64,000 bases of DNA from assembly GCA_039191605.1 (NCBI GenBank), contig JBCCXL010000015.1, positions 105,049 to 169,048 on the forward strand, in the 5' to 3' direction. Shown in pieces: positions 17,750 to 26,303 of the stretch. The DNA is from JBCCXL01 sp039191605. GTDB taxonomy: Bacteria; Acidobacteriota; Thermoanaerobaculia; Multivoradales; JAHZIX01. The notes beneath the pieces were generated by a model, which had not been told where the DNA came from, did no database searches, and saw nothing but the letters and a program-made list of their open reading frames with translations. The position numbers and the translations under genes are program-made. How positions within the stretch are numbered: position 1 is the stretch's first letter; each line of letters opens with the position of its first letter.

Positions 17750-18604
17750 ATGGGAACGGTCGCTCAATACAGTCAAATAGCCACCCTTCTGGTTTTATTG
17801 AATTTGGCGTCGCCTGCCTTATTGGAACCTCTCTTTGCAGAAGAAATGACCAAGGTCTCAGATTCTGAATTGACTGAGGAATCTTCGACTCTAGTATCGA
17901 TAGTCATGCCAGGCGACTTGGTAGATCAACACGGTGAGCCCCAATTTTTCGGGCAGGCGGCCATCGAAGATCTGCTGGCACAGGAGTACAAAAGTCTTGG
18001 AACTGAGCCAGGTGTAACAACCGATGCTCAGATGGCGTTCAAGCGTGTTTCTTCTTTGATTCGGCGCTCTGCTAATCAAAACTCTGTCGATGAGGAAGGT
18101 TGTAGCCGACCATTCAGTTATCGTCACCGGGAGGAGGCTTATCAGCTAGCCCCGGATGATTTTGAGGATCCAGCTCAGGGTTTTCTACAGACACCACTAG
18201 ATCTTGCTAGGAAGGCTCCAGAGATCGTAGTCGTTGAAGCGGTAGGAGCTGAACCTGGAGTTTTGGATGGTGAGCTGGGTACTTTAGTTCGCTTCAGCGT
18301 AGTGGAGTGGTTACAACAGGATCCTGAGCTAGTCGAGATCGGTGACCCAGACTTTTTCTTACAGTCAGATGTCTGGATGACCATCGATGGGCGTCCTTAT
18401 TGCCAGCGTCGAAGGGACGTACAGGAACCCGTAGCAGGGGATCGCTTCGTATTGTTCGGGCTGCGTGCGGAGACGATAGCCGGGCACTTTTGGACCGGAA
18501 ATATCTTTCCGCTGGACGGAGATCTGGTCTTGCCACAGCCTTATCCACTGATGTGGGAAGGTTTGCCGATAAGTCTCGAGGCGTTGAAGGAGGTGGCTAG
18601 GTGA
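17750..18604 (+). CDS. Secreted protein of unknown function, copy 1 (partner of metalloprotease)
   Basis: 284 residues from ATG 17750 after an AAGAAG-type site. The N-terminus is a signal peptide (hydrophobic 10-30, possible cleavage near LFAEE). Then an acidic stretch and a domain shared with the protein at 21321: TPLDLAxxAPEIVVV, a GTLVRF-like strand, YCQRR, and a C-terminal FWTGNIFPLDGD and YPLM. Two cysteines (one in GCSR, one in YCQ) are conserved in both. No known family recognised. Its stop overlaps the GTG start of the metalloprotease gene (GTGA), so the two are translationally coupled, and the pair is repeated downstream. It may be an inhibitor, chaperone or partner of the protease (inference). 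Base composition is clearly more AT-rich than edd. Confidence 0.75.
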   Translation: MGTVAQYSQIATLLVLLNLASPALLEPLFAEEMTKVSDSELTEESSTLVSIVMPGDLVDQHGEPQFFGQAAIEDLLAQEYKSLGTEPGVTTDAQMAFKRVSSLIRRSANQNSVDEEGCSRPFSYRHREEAYQLAPDDFEDPAQGFLQTPLDLARKAPEIVVVEAVGAEPGVLDGELGTLVRFSVVEWLQQDPELVEIGDPDFFLQSDVWMTIDGRPYCQRRRDVQEPVAGDRFVLFGLRAETIAGHFWTGNIFPLDGDLVLPQPYPLMWEGLPISLEALKEVAR

Positions 18605-20826
18605 GAGTGTCGGCTGCTAGCGGCATTTTCATCATAGTAGGCCTTCTGGCTTTGATCTTAGGTTCGCCTCAGTTGACCGGTGATACTTCTTCTGGGTTGT
18701 GTGTAGATGAGTCGACGGCCGGAACTTCAGCTAGTTGCCCACCGCCACGCTCGGCTGATCAATGTGGCATTGCACATTCCGAGGCTCCTTCTGCGCGGCA
18801 AGACTCCACGAAGATTTATATTCCAGAAGGCGTTGGTCCCAACGGAGCAATTTTGGATGAGATCGCCTGTTTAGTCGAAGCAGGTACTGCCGAATGGTGC
18901 CAGGTTTGTAACCTAGGTGCTGACGGTGTTTGTAATCGGTTTCAGGTCATTCGGCAGGATCGGCCAGATGGGGATACCGATGACATTCTCGTGACGCTAG
19001 ACCAGATGGCTAATCCTCTCGCGGCAGCGGAATGGCTTCCAGAAGACAACGAGATTTCCTTCTCTGCAGGTGGGTCTGGGGGGCAAGATAATATCCCCTG
19101 GCGATGCGCTGCGGCGGGCTCTGACGGGAACAATCTAATCGAGGACTATCAAGTTGCGCTTGCGGTCCACGAGATCGGCCATGCCCTTGGTTTATGCCAC
19201 GATTATTGCGGTAGGTCGATCCTGGATCCAGGCGTCATGAGGGCTAGGCCGGCTTCTGATAAACCGAACCAGATTGCCCCAGAAAACTGTTTTCTAATCA
19301 AGAATCCGCCTTCGACAGTATGTGACCCCGAAGACGGCCAGTCCACCTCCATTCCCCCCACGCCTCCACCGGTCACCAGCGGTGAATCCAGCCTCCCCTT
19401 CCCCCGCTGCTGCTTCTTCTGTGGCCCATCGAAGCTAAACCGCAAATGCACCTACGCCCCGGAGCTCTGCGGAGCGATTCGGCCTCCCAACGGGATCTGT
19501 GTCTACGAGTGGACCCGCACCATCACCTGGGGCACGCAGCTGGAGTCCTTCGCCGACGGTACGCTGAATGAGACTTATGGCTTCAGCGACGTGACTCGCG
19601 GCAACACCACCTGCTACGACTTCCTGGGCGAGCCCCTGGATGAGGGAGCAGCTAGTGGAGCCGGGGAAGATACCTCGTTCTACGGTGGAGCCGGCCCGAT
19701 CCTCTTCACCCGAACGACTTACCCCGACGGCGCCTCGGGACAGGTGCCGGTGGTGGGGGTCGCTCGGGATGACGATTGGGGCGTGACGCAGCTCTACTTC
19801 TGGCTGGACGAGGAGCCGGTGGCGCTGTCGGGTTTGCAGACGGGGCTCTACGATGCCTGGACCTGCACTGAGACCCCCAATGGGACGCCGGGAGCCGGCT
19901 GTGATGCTTTCAGCGGCTTCTCCGGGACCCTGGACGTCAGCGGCTTAGCGGCGGGGCCGCACCGGCTGGTGATCGCGGCGGTGAACGGGCGCGGGGAGCC
20001 GATTCCGACCTACTACGAGCAGGAATTCACGGTGGGGGTGGATCCCTGCGCGGGGGATACCTTCGGTCCTTCGGTGCAGCTCTCGAATCTCGTCGACGGG
20101 CAGATCGTCGCAGATCCGGCGACGGTGACGGTGAGCGCCAGCGACCCGGCGGGGGTCTCGGCGGTGGATCTCTACGTCGACGGTGCGTATCGCCAGGTCG
20201 ATACGGTCGCGCCGTGGTCCTTCACCGCCCCGCTGGGGCCGGGGGAGCATCGTCTGCGGGCCAAGGCCTACGATGCCTGCGGTAATCATCGCTTCTCGCC
20301 GGAGGTGCTGATAGAGGTCGCTTCCGGCGGAACGGTGACTCGCCGCCATGCGGCGCTGGCGGATACCTGGTCGAATCAGGACCATCCAGCGACGGCCTTC
20401 GGTGATCGCTCGATCTTGCGCATGCGCACCTCGGCGGGAGGCCATGGCCGCCACACGTATCTGAAATTCCACGTGGACGACTGCCCCGGCGGAGCCTCGA
20501 CGGCGCGGCTATGGTTTCGCACCCAGGATCGCGAGCTGCTGGGGGATCTGGGGGTCTACCGTCTGCTGGATACGAGCTGGTCCGAGGGGACGCTGACCTG
20601 GCTCAACGCTCCGCTGGCCTACGATGCTGTGATGATCATTCCTGGCCCCTTCGGGGCGGAGAGCTGGCAAGGGGTGGACGTGACGTCCTTGGTGACCGGT
20701 AACGGCGTGTGGTCGCTGGGGCTGGCGACCTCGTCCAACGCCGGCCAGCAGGATCTGCTGAGTCGGGAGTCTCTGGCGGTGCTGGAGCCGGCGCCCTATT
20801 TGGAGCTGTCCTGTCGGGCTCCCTGA
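18601..20826 (+). CDS. Secreted matrixin-like zinc metalloprotease with Ig-like and DNRLRE/CBM-like domains, intact copy
   Basis: 741 residues from GTG 18601 (GTGA overlap). Signal peptide (residues 1-22), then a cysteine-containing propeptide-like region. The metzincin catalytic domain has HEIGHALGLCH (zinc histidines H190, H194, H200; catalytic E191) and a probable Met-turn in DPGVMRAR (M213). A Pro-rich linker (IPPTPPPVT) leads to a Cys-rich segment (PRCCFFCGPSK) and a beta-rich region. Next is an Ig-like domain (VDLYVDGAYRQVDT), and finally a module resembling DNRLRE/CBM domains (ADTWSNQDHPATAFGDRS, TYLKFHVDD, GVDVTSLV). The first 240 residues are encoded in AT-richer DNA and the rest in GC-rich DNA. 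Likely an extracellular protease with substrate-binding modules. Confidence 0.85.
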   Translation: MRVSAASGIFIIVGLLALILGSPQLTGDTSSGLCVDESTAGTSASCPPPRSADQCGIAHSEAPSARQDSTKIYIPEGVGPNGAILDEIACLVEAGTAEWCQVCNLGADGVCNRFQVIRQDRPDGDTDDILVTLDQMANPLAAAEWLPEDNEISFSAGGSGGQDNIPWRCAAAGSDGNNLIEDYQVALAVHEIGHALGLCHDYCGRSILDPGVMRARPASDKPNQIAPENCFLIKNPPSTVCDPEDGQSTSIPPTPPPVTSGESSLPFPRCCFFCGPSKLNRKCTYAPELCGAIRPPNGICVYEWTRTITWGTQLESFADGTLNETYGFSDVTRGNTTCYDFLGEPLDEGAASGAGEDTSFYGGAGPILFTRTTYPDGASGQVPVVGVARDDDWGVTQLYFWLDEEPVALSGLQTGLYDAWTCTETPNGTPGAGCDAFSGFSGTLDVSGLAAGPHRLVIAAVNGRGEPIPTYYEQEFTVGVDPCAGDTFGPSVQLSNLVDGQIVADPATVTVSASDPAGVSAVDLYVDGAYRQVDTVAPWSFTAPLGPGEHRLRAKAYDACGNHRFSPEVLIEVASGGTVTRRHAALADTWSNQDHPATAFGDRSILRMRTSAGGHGRHTYLKFHVDDCPGGASTARLWFRTQDRELLGDLGVYRLLDTSWSEGTLTWLNAPLAYDAVMIIPGPFGAESWQGVDVTSLVTGNGVWSLGLATSSNAGQQDLLSRESLAVLEPAPYLELSCRAP

Positions 20827-21320
20827 GAAATATGTACTGAATTGGAGCAGTCCTTATCGGGAAAGCTCGTTGACTTCGGTCAAGATCTTGTAAGTTTTGA
20901 AATTTGCTGACAGGCTTCTTCGAATTGTCTTTGTAGGGTATTTGCTAAGGCAAAGAAGGGATCATGTGATGGCTAAGTCTTCTGCGGAAATCACCTGGCG
21001 TCGTTGTTTTGCGCCGAACAGGGCGCCCTCTCCTTGGGCCTGCCGGACGAGGCGGAAGATCAGAATGAATTACCGACTGGGAAGCGGGCGGAGGCTTTCT
21101 TTGCCTTTCGCTAGGTAGAATTTGGCTGAGGGGTTTTTCGCTTCAGAGTGGACGGTAGGGTCGACAAGCTCACTGAGTTGCCTTTTGGCGGACGCGGTAT
21201 ATTACTGAGCAGGCGTTGCTGAAGAGGCAACTGCGAAGAATGGAATGGCTTGCCCCAATAGTCTTTGGCCGATTTTTTGGCCGTATATGAAGATTCTGCG
21301 GGATTTGAGGAGTCGACGGA
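20827..21320. other. Spacer between duplicated units, holding the edd fragment
   Basis: 494 bases. Only recognisable content is the edd 3' fragment at 21013-21114. Flanks are AT-rich and carry no gene. A GAGGAG site at 21308-21313 precedes the next ATG. Confidence 0.6.
21013..21114 (+). pseudogene. Fragment of edd (last 33 codons plus stop)
   Basis: Read from 21013 it encodes AEQGALSLGLPDEAEDQ and then NELPTGKRAEAFFAFR and a TAG stop. It matches the end of the intact edd except for six substitutions. No start and no upstream edd sequence exist here. It is a scar either of tandem duplication or of an insertion that replaced the edd 3' end. Confidence 0.88.
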
Positions 21321-22106
21321 ATGAGAGTAGTTCTGAGCGTCCTGCTGCTGCAACAAGTGTTGGTCGCTTGCCTTTTGGGGCAGGGGGCCCAGGATCAGCA
21401 GCAGCCCTTCGCTACGGATTTGCTGACAGAAGAGGGTAATCCTTATTTTCTGGGAGCAGAGGCTCTGACTGAGATCCTGGCCCAGGATTACAAGAGCCTC
21501 TTCAGTTCACCGGGTGTCCGGGGGCAACTGGCAATGGCTCACGAAGTAGCTTCTAACTTCGTTGCGAGATTTCAGGACACTGAGGAGTTAGATGGAGACG
21601 GATGTGCTCGTGCTCAGTTCACGCCTCATCGAGAGCTCGCGTTTCTAAAACAGCCAGAGGATTTTGAGATTGCCGAACAGGCTGGGCGTCAAACACCTTT
21701 GGATCTGGCAGCTCAGGCGCCAGAAATTCTTGTAGTGAGAGTAGTCGCGGCAGATTCCGGCTACTTGGGCGCTGAGATGGGGACTCTAGTTCAATTTGAA
21801 ATCGAAGAATGGGTCAAGGAGGACGATCGGAGGCTCTCATTTGGCGAGCCTGCCTTCTACTTTGATTCCAATGTATGGCTAAGTCTCGGGGCGAGGACGT
21901 ATTGCCAGAAACGGGAAGGCACCCGTCATCCAGCACTGGGAGACCGTTATCTGATCTTTGGGTACAGGCATCACTCCGTGGACAAATACTTCTGGACGGG
22001 GAACGTCTTTCCGCTGGATGGTGACATCGTTCTACCCAACTCGTACCCGTTGATGGATGGCGCTTTTCCTGTAAGTCTTGAGGCTGTTCGGCGCTATGCA
22101 GACTAA
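21321..22106 (+). CDS. Secreted protein of unknown function, copy 2
   Basis: 261 residues from ATG 21321. Signal peptide with a possible lipobox (VACLL, cysteine near residue 17), so it may be a lipoprotein, unlike copy 1. The body parallels the 17750 protein: TPLDLAAQAPEILVV, GTLVQFEIEEW, YCQKR, FWTGNVFPLDGD, YPLM. Divergence between the two is considerable, so the duplication is old. The stop lies 11 bases inside the next reading frame (ATG 22096), so coupling to the protease gene is kept. Function unknown. Confidence 0.75.
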   Translation: MRVVLSVLLLQQVLVACLLGQGAQDQQQPFATDLLTEEGNPYFLGAEALTEILAQDYKSLFSSPGVRGQLAMAHEVASNFVARFQDTEELDGDGCARAQFTPHRELAFLKQPEDFEIAEQAGRQTPLDLAAQAPEILVVRVVAADSGYLGAEMGTLVQFEIEEWVKEDDRRLSFGEPAFYFDSNVWLSLGARTYCQKREGTRHPALGDRYLIFGYRHHSVDKYFWTGNVFPLDGDIVLPNSYPLMDGAFPVSLEAVRRYAD

Positions 22107-24303
22107 GCTCGGTTTTTCGATAGCGCTAGTTCTATTGTCTTTAGGATTTTTGGTTCATTATCAAGCGAATGAAGCTCTTGCTGAGACTTGTGTAGTGGAG
22201 TCGAACTCGACGCAGGGTGAATGCAAGCCGGAATTTGACTCCGTCTGCGGAAAACAGCATGGCCTTAGTAAATCTCGCTCTCAGATCTCCACGAGAATTT
22301 TCATTCCAGTGAGTAGCGACGATCAAGGGGATTACTATAACGAGCTAGCATGTCTACTTGAGGCTGCGGCGGAGAAGTGGGATTCGAACTGTGCACTCAC
22401 GCCTCCAGGCTCCGCAAAACGGTTTGAGGTAGTTCGAGGGATCCGTCCTGAGGGCGCACCCCAGGACATCCAGGTCGAGCTAGTGAGCGATAGTAGTATC
22501 CAATCGCATGCCCAGTGATTTCCGACTTCCAATACTATTTCTTTCGCAATCTATCGGCCGGGTGCTCCGGGGACAAATCAATGGCAGTGCAACTCTGTGC
22601 CGGGATCAGGAGGTGCTCCAGATCCTGCGGCTGTTCGCTACCAAACAGATCTTGCTGCGCATGAGCTGGGTCACGCTCTGGGGCTTTGTCATGACTTTTG
22701 CTCTGTTCAAGCGGTTCCGGGGGTGATGCGTTCAGGAATCCCTCTCAATCAGCCTGCCGCAATAGCGGAGGGCCATTGCGACATCATCCGGGATCGCTGC
22801 CCCGACCCCTGCGACCCCGAAGACGGCCAGTCCACTTCCATTCCCCCCACACCCCCACCGGTTACTGGCGGTGAGTCCAATCTCCCCTTCCCGCGCTGCT
22901 GTTTCTTCTGCGGGCCATCGAAGCTGAACCGCAAATGCACCTACGCCCCGGAGCTTTGCGGAGCGATCCGGCCTCCCAACGGGATCTGCGTCTACGAGTG
23001 GACCCGCACCATCACCTGGGGCACGCAGCTGGAGTCCTTCGCCGACGGTACGCTGAATGAGACTTATGGCTTCAGCGACGTCACTCGCGGAAACACCACC
23101 TGCTACGATTTCCTCGGTCAGCCCCTGGATGAGGGAGCAGGTAGTGGAGCTGGGGAAGATGCTTCGTTCTATGGAGGAGCCGGTCCGATTCTCTTTACCC
23201 GAACGACTTACCCCGACGGGGCCTCGGGACAGGTGCCGGTGGTGGGGGTGGCGCGGGATGACGATTGGGGCGTGGCGCAGCTCTACTTCTGGCTGGACGA
23301 GGAGCCGGTGGTGCTGACGGGGTTGCAGACGGGGCTCTACGATGCCTGGACCTGTGCCGAGTCGCCGGGAGTCGTGTGCGATGCCTTCAGCGGCTTCTCC
23401 GGGACCCTGGACGTCAGCGGCCTGGCGGCGGGGCCCCATCGGCTGGTGGTCGCTGCGGTGAACGGGCGCGGCGAGCCGATTCCGACCTACTTCGAGCAGG
23501 AATTCACGGTGGGAGTGGATCCCTGCGCCGGGGATGCCATTGGCCCTTCGGTGCAGCTGGAGAACCTGGTCGACGGGGACACCGTCTCGGATCCGGCGAC
23601 GGTGGCGGTGAGCGCCAGCGATCCGGCGGGGGTGACGGCGGTGGATCTCTACGTGGACGGTGCGTATCGCCAGGTCGATACAGCAGCGCCGTGGTCCTTT
23701 AGCGCGCTGCTGGGGGCGGGGCAGCATCGTCTGCGGGCCAAGGCCTACGATGCCTGCGGTAACCATCGCTTCTCGCCGGAGGTGTTGGTGGAGGTCGCTT
23801 CCGGCGGAAGGGTGACTCGCCGTCATCCGACGCTGGCGGATACCTGGTCGAATCAGGACCATCCAGCGACGGCCTTCGGCGACCGTTCCATTTTGCGCAT
23901 GCGGACCTCGGCGGGAGGCAACGGCCGCCACACGTATCTGAAATTCCACGTGGACGACTGCCCTGGGGGAGCCTCGACGGCGCGCCTGTGGTTTCGCACC
24001 CAGGATCGCGAGCTGCTGGGGGATCTGGGGATCTACCGCCTGCTGGACGCCAGCTGGTCCGAGGGGACGCTGACCTGGCTCAACGCCCCGCTGTCCTACG
24101 ATGCCGTGACGATCATTCCGGGGCCCTTCGAGGCCGAGAGCTGGCAAGGGGTGGACGTCACGTCCTTGGTGACCGGTAACGGCGTGTGGTCGCTGGGGCT
24201 GGGGACCTCTTCCAACGCCGGTCAGCAGGATCTGCTGAGTCGGGAGTCGCTGGCGGTGCAGGAGCCGGCGCCCTATTTGGAGCTGTCCTGCGCGGTGTCC
24301 TGA
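22096..24303 (+). pseudogene. Second matrixin-like metalloprotease, interrupted by one in-frame TGA
   Basis: Paralogue of the 18601 gene. ATG 22096 opens a signal peptide and propeptide region that stops at TGA 22516-22518. The same frame continues without any shift through HELGHALGLCH, PGVMRSG, the Cys-rich segment, Ig-like and C-terminal modules to 24303. At the stop, copy 1 has a tryptophan (EWLPEDNEISF) where this copy reads Q-stop-FPTSNTISF, so TGG to TGA is the simplest explanation. All zinc ligands are intact downstream. Unless the stop is read through or is a sequencing error, no signal-bearing protease is made. The last 500 codons are nearly identical to copy 1, while the first 230 are strongly diverged. 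Confidence 0.87.
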
Positions 24304-24347
24304 GCATGCAGAGCCGCGAGAGATTGGCCCCAGGTCTGCCGCTATCT

Positions 24348-24366
24348 GGCTCCGGGGGGCGGAGCC
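24348..24366. terminator. Short hairpin between convergent genes
   Basis: ggctcc (24348-24353) and ggagcc (24361-24366) form a 6-bp GC stem around a G-rich loop, between the metalloprotease stop and the convergent trmL stop. No T-run follows, so it is a weak candidate. Confidence 0.35.
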
Positions 24367-24370
24367 CTAG

Positions 24371-24901
24371 TCATCGGGCGCTGTAAGCTTTCAGCTTGCG
24401 CAGAATTTCGTAGACGGCGATCCCTACCGTCGTCGAGAGGTTCAGGGAGCGTACTTCCGGCTCCATGGGCAGGTGGGCCAGAGGAATACGCTCGGGGTCC
24501 CGGAGCTCTCGCGGCAGGCCGCTGCCTTCGCTGCCGAAGAGGAGCACCGGAGGGCGAGGGGGGAGCGGGAGGTCCCAGAGGCTTTGAGGTGCCTCGGGGG
24601 TGATGGCGATGGGGCTGCCGAGCTGGGGGAGCTGGGTGTGGAAGTCCGGCCACCGATCCCAGAGCTCGAGGTCCACCTGAGGCCAATAGTCCAGGCCGGC
24701 CCGCCGGACATGGCGGGAGGCGAGGGAGAAGCCGAGGGGGCGAATGAGGTGGAGCCGCGCTCCGGCGGCGAGGCAGGTGCGGCCGGCGTTGGCGGCGTTG
24801 GCCGGAATCTCGGGGTGGACCAGCACGACGTGGAGCCGAGGCTCTGGGCTCGGGTCGCTGGCCTGGAGGCTCGGGTCGCTGGAGGAGGGGAAGCGCTTCA
24901 T
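24371..24901 (-). CDS. trmL: tRNA (cytidine/uridine-34-2'-O)-methyltransferase TrmL
   Basis: 176 residues from ATG 24901. SPOUT-class methyltransferase that 2'-O-methylates the wobble base of tRNA-Leu isoacceptors. Motifs: HPEIPANAANAGRTC, LIRPLGF, HVRRAGLDYW, FGSEGSGLP and EVRSLNLSTTVGIAVYEILR, the knot-forming cofactor-binding end. A 20-residue Ser/Pro-rich tail precedes the domain. Last of a leftward ypdA-MATE-trmL run, 44 bp after the transporter. Confidence 0.92.
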   Translation of the reverse strand: MKRFPSSSDPSLQASDPSPEPRLHVVLVHPEIPANAANAGRTCLAAGARLHLIRPLGFSLASRHVRRAGLDYWPQVDLELWDRWPDFHTQLPQLGSPIAITPEAPQSLWDLPLPPRPPVLLFGSEGSGLPRELRDPERIPLAHLPMEPEVRSLNLSTTVGIAVYEILRKLKAYSAR

Positions 24902-24945
24902 GCAGTGGATCTCAGGCTAGATCTTGGGCCACGGCGAGCGAGGGT

Positions 24946-26283
24946 CTAGAGATTAGGCACAGATTGGAGGCGCAGGGCTCCCCGTGCCGGGATCGCCAGG
25001 CTGATGGCGCGGGCGAACATCCAAAAGCTCATGCCGGCCCACAGCAGGGTGTTGGAATCCTGGGAAATGGCGAAGACGGCGAAGGGAGCGAAGCCCAGCA
25101 GCGTGGCGCCGACGGTGGCGTTGCGCAGCACGTGGCCGGCGGTGAGGCCGAGGAAGAGTCCGTCGAGAAGAAAGGCCGCGGCACCGAAGACGAGGACCGG
25201 CAGCATCCAGGGGGCCAGATCCGCGGCCAGCTCGACCACCGGCTGGTGATCGGTGAGCCAGCCGAGGACGGTGTGGGGAAAGATCAGGAGAAGGGAGGCG
25301 AAGAGCAGGGCGACGCCCTCGCCGAAGGCTAGCCCCCAGCCGAAGACTCGGCGCAGCTGGAAGCCGTTGCGGGCGCCGTGGAAGAGTCCGGCGAGGGTCT
25401 CCACCGCGTAGGCGGCGCCGTCGATGAAGTAGGCCGCCAGCAGGAAGAGCCGAAGCAGCAGGGTATTGGCCACCAGCACTTCGGTTCCGAGGCGAGCGGA
25501 GAAGGCGGTGAAGGCAGCGAGGGCGGAGGTCAGGCAGAGGGTGCGCAGGAAGATATCGCCGTTGAGCTGCAGCAACTTCCGCAGTCGCGACCAGTTCAGC
25601 ACCTCCGCCTGGCGCCACGGCGGAAGCGGCCCGCTCTGGCGCAGCAGAAAGAGGCCGACGCCGAACATCACCACCTGGGCCAGGGAGCTCGCCAGGCCGG
25701 CGCCGAAGGCGGCCCAGCCGAGGCCGAGAATGAAGACGGCGTTCAGCGCGACGTTGGCGAGGTTGGTGACCAGGGTGAGCGTCAGGGCGCGGCCGCTTTC
25801 CTCTCGCCCCAGGAACCAGCCGAGGAGGGAGAAGTTGGCGAGCACCAGCGGAGCGCTCCAGATGCGGGCGACGAAATAATCCGTCGCCGGGCTGTAGAGC
25901 TCTTGGCTGACCTGCAGCAGCGCAAAGCCGCCGAGGCGAAGCAGGGGCGATAGGGCCAGGAGCAGAAGCCCGAAGGCCGCCGAGAGGGCCAGGGAGCGAT
26001 AGAGCACCAGCGCGCTTTGGCGATGGTCGCCGCGTCCCCGGGCCTGGGCGGTGAGGCCCGTGGTGCTCATGCGCAGGAAGTTCAGCGACCAGAAGACGTA
26101 GTCGAAGAGCACGGCGGCGATGGCTGCTCCGCCGAGGAAGCGCAGGTCTTCCAGGTGGCCGAGCATCGCCGCGTCCACCAGGCTGACCAAGGGCACCGAG
26201 ACGTTGGCGAGGACGTTGAGGATGGTGAGTCGCCAAAAGCGCCTCGCCAGGCCGGCCTCCAGCGCCGGCTCCGGGTTCTTCAC
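24946..26283 (-). CDS. MATE-family (DinF-like) efflux transporter
   Basis: 445 residues from GTG 26283, with a GGAGA site upstream and 20 bp after ypdA. About 12 predicted membrane spans; the N-terminus ILNVLANVSVPLVSLVDAAMLGHL is typical of the DinF branch of MATE antiporters, with the repeat half beginning around residue 225. Likely exports organic cations or drugs using Na+ or H+; the substrate cannot be told. Confidence 0.9.
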   Translation of the reverse strand: MKNPEPALEAGLARRFWRLTILNVLANVSVPLVSLVDAAMLGHLEDLRFLGGAAIAAVLFDYVFWSLNFLRMSTTGLTAQARGRGDHRQSALVLYRSLALSAAFGLLLLALSPLLRLGGFALLQVSQELYSPATDYFVARIWSAPLVLANFSLLGWFLGREESGRALTLTLVTNLANVALNAVFILGLGWAAFGAGLASSLAQVVMFGVGLFLLRQSGPLPPWRQAEVLNWSRLRKLLQLNGDIFLRTLCLTSALAAFTAFSARLGTEVLVANTLLLRLFLLAAYFIDGAAYAVETLAGLFHGARNGFQLRRVFGWGLAFGEGVALLFASLLLIFPHTVLGWLTDHQPVVELAADLAPWMLPVLVFGAAAFLLDGLFLGLTAGHVLRNATVGATLLGFAPFAVFAISQDSNTLLWAGMSFWMFARAISLAIPARGALRLQSVPNL

Positions 26284-26303
26284 GACTGTTGGGTCTCCAG
26301 CGC

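Noticed and set aside
22519..22596. Frameshift as the cause of the broken second metalloprotease
   Set aside because: Frames before and after are the same; translating through the TGA restores alignment, so a nonsense change is sufficient.
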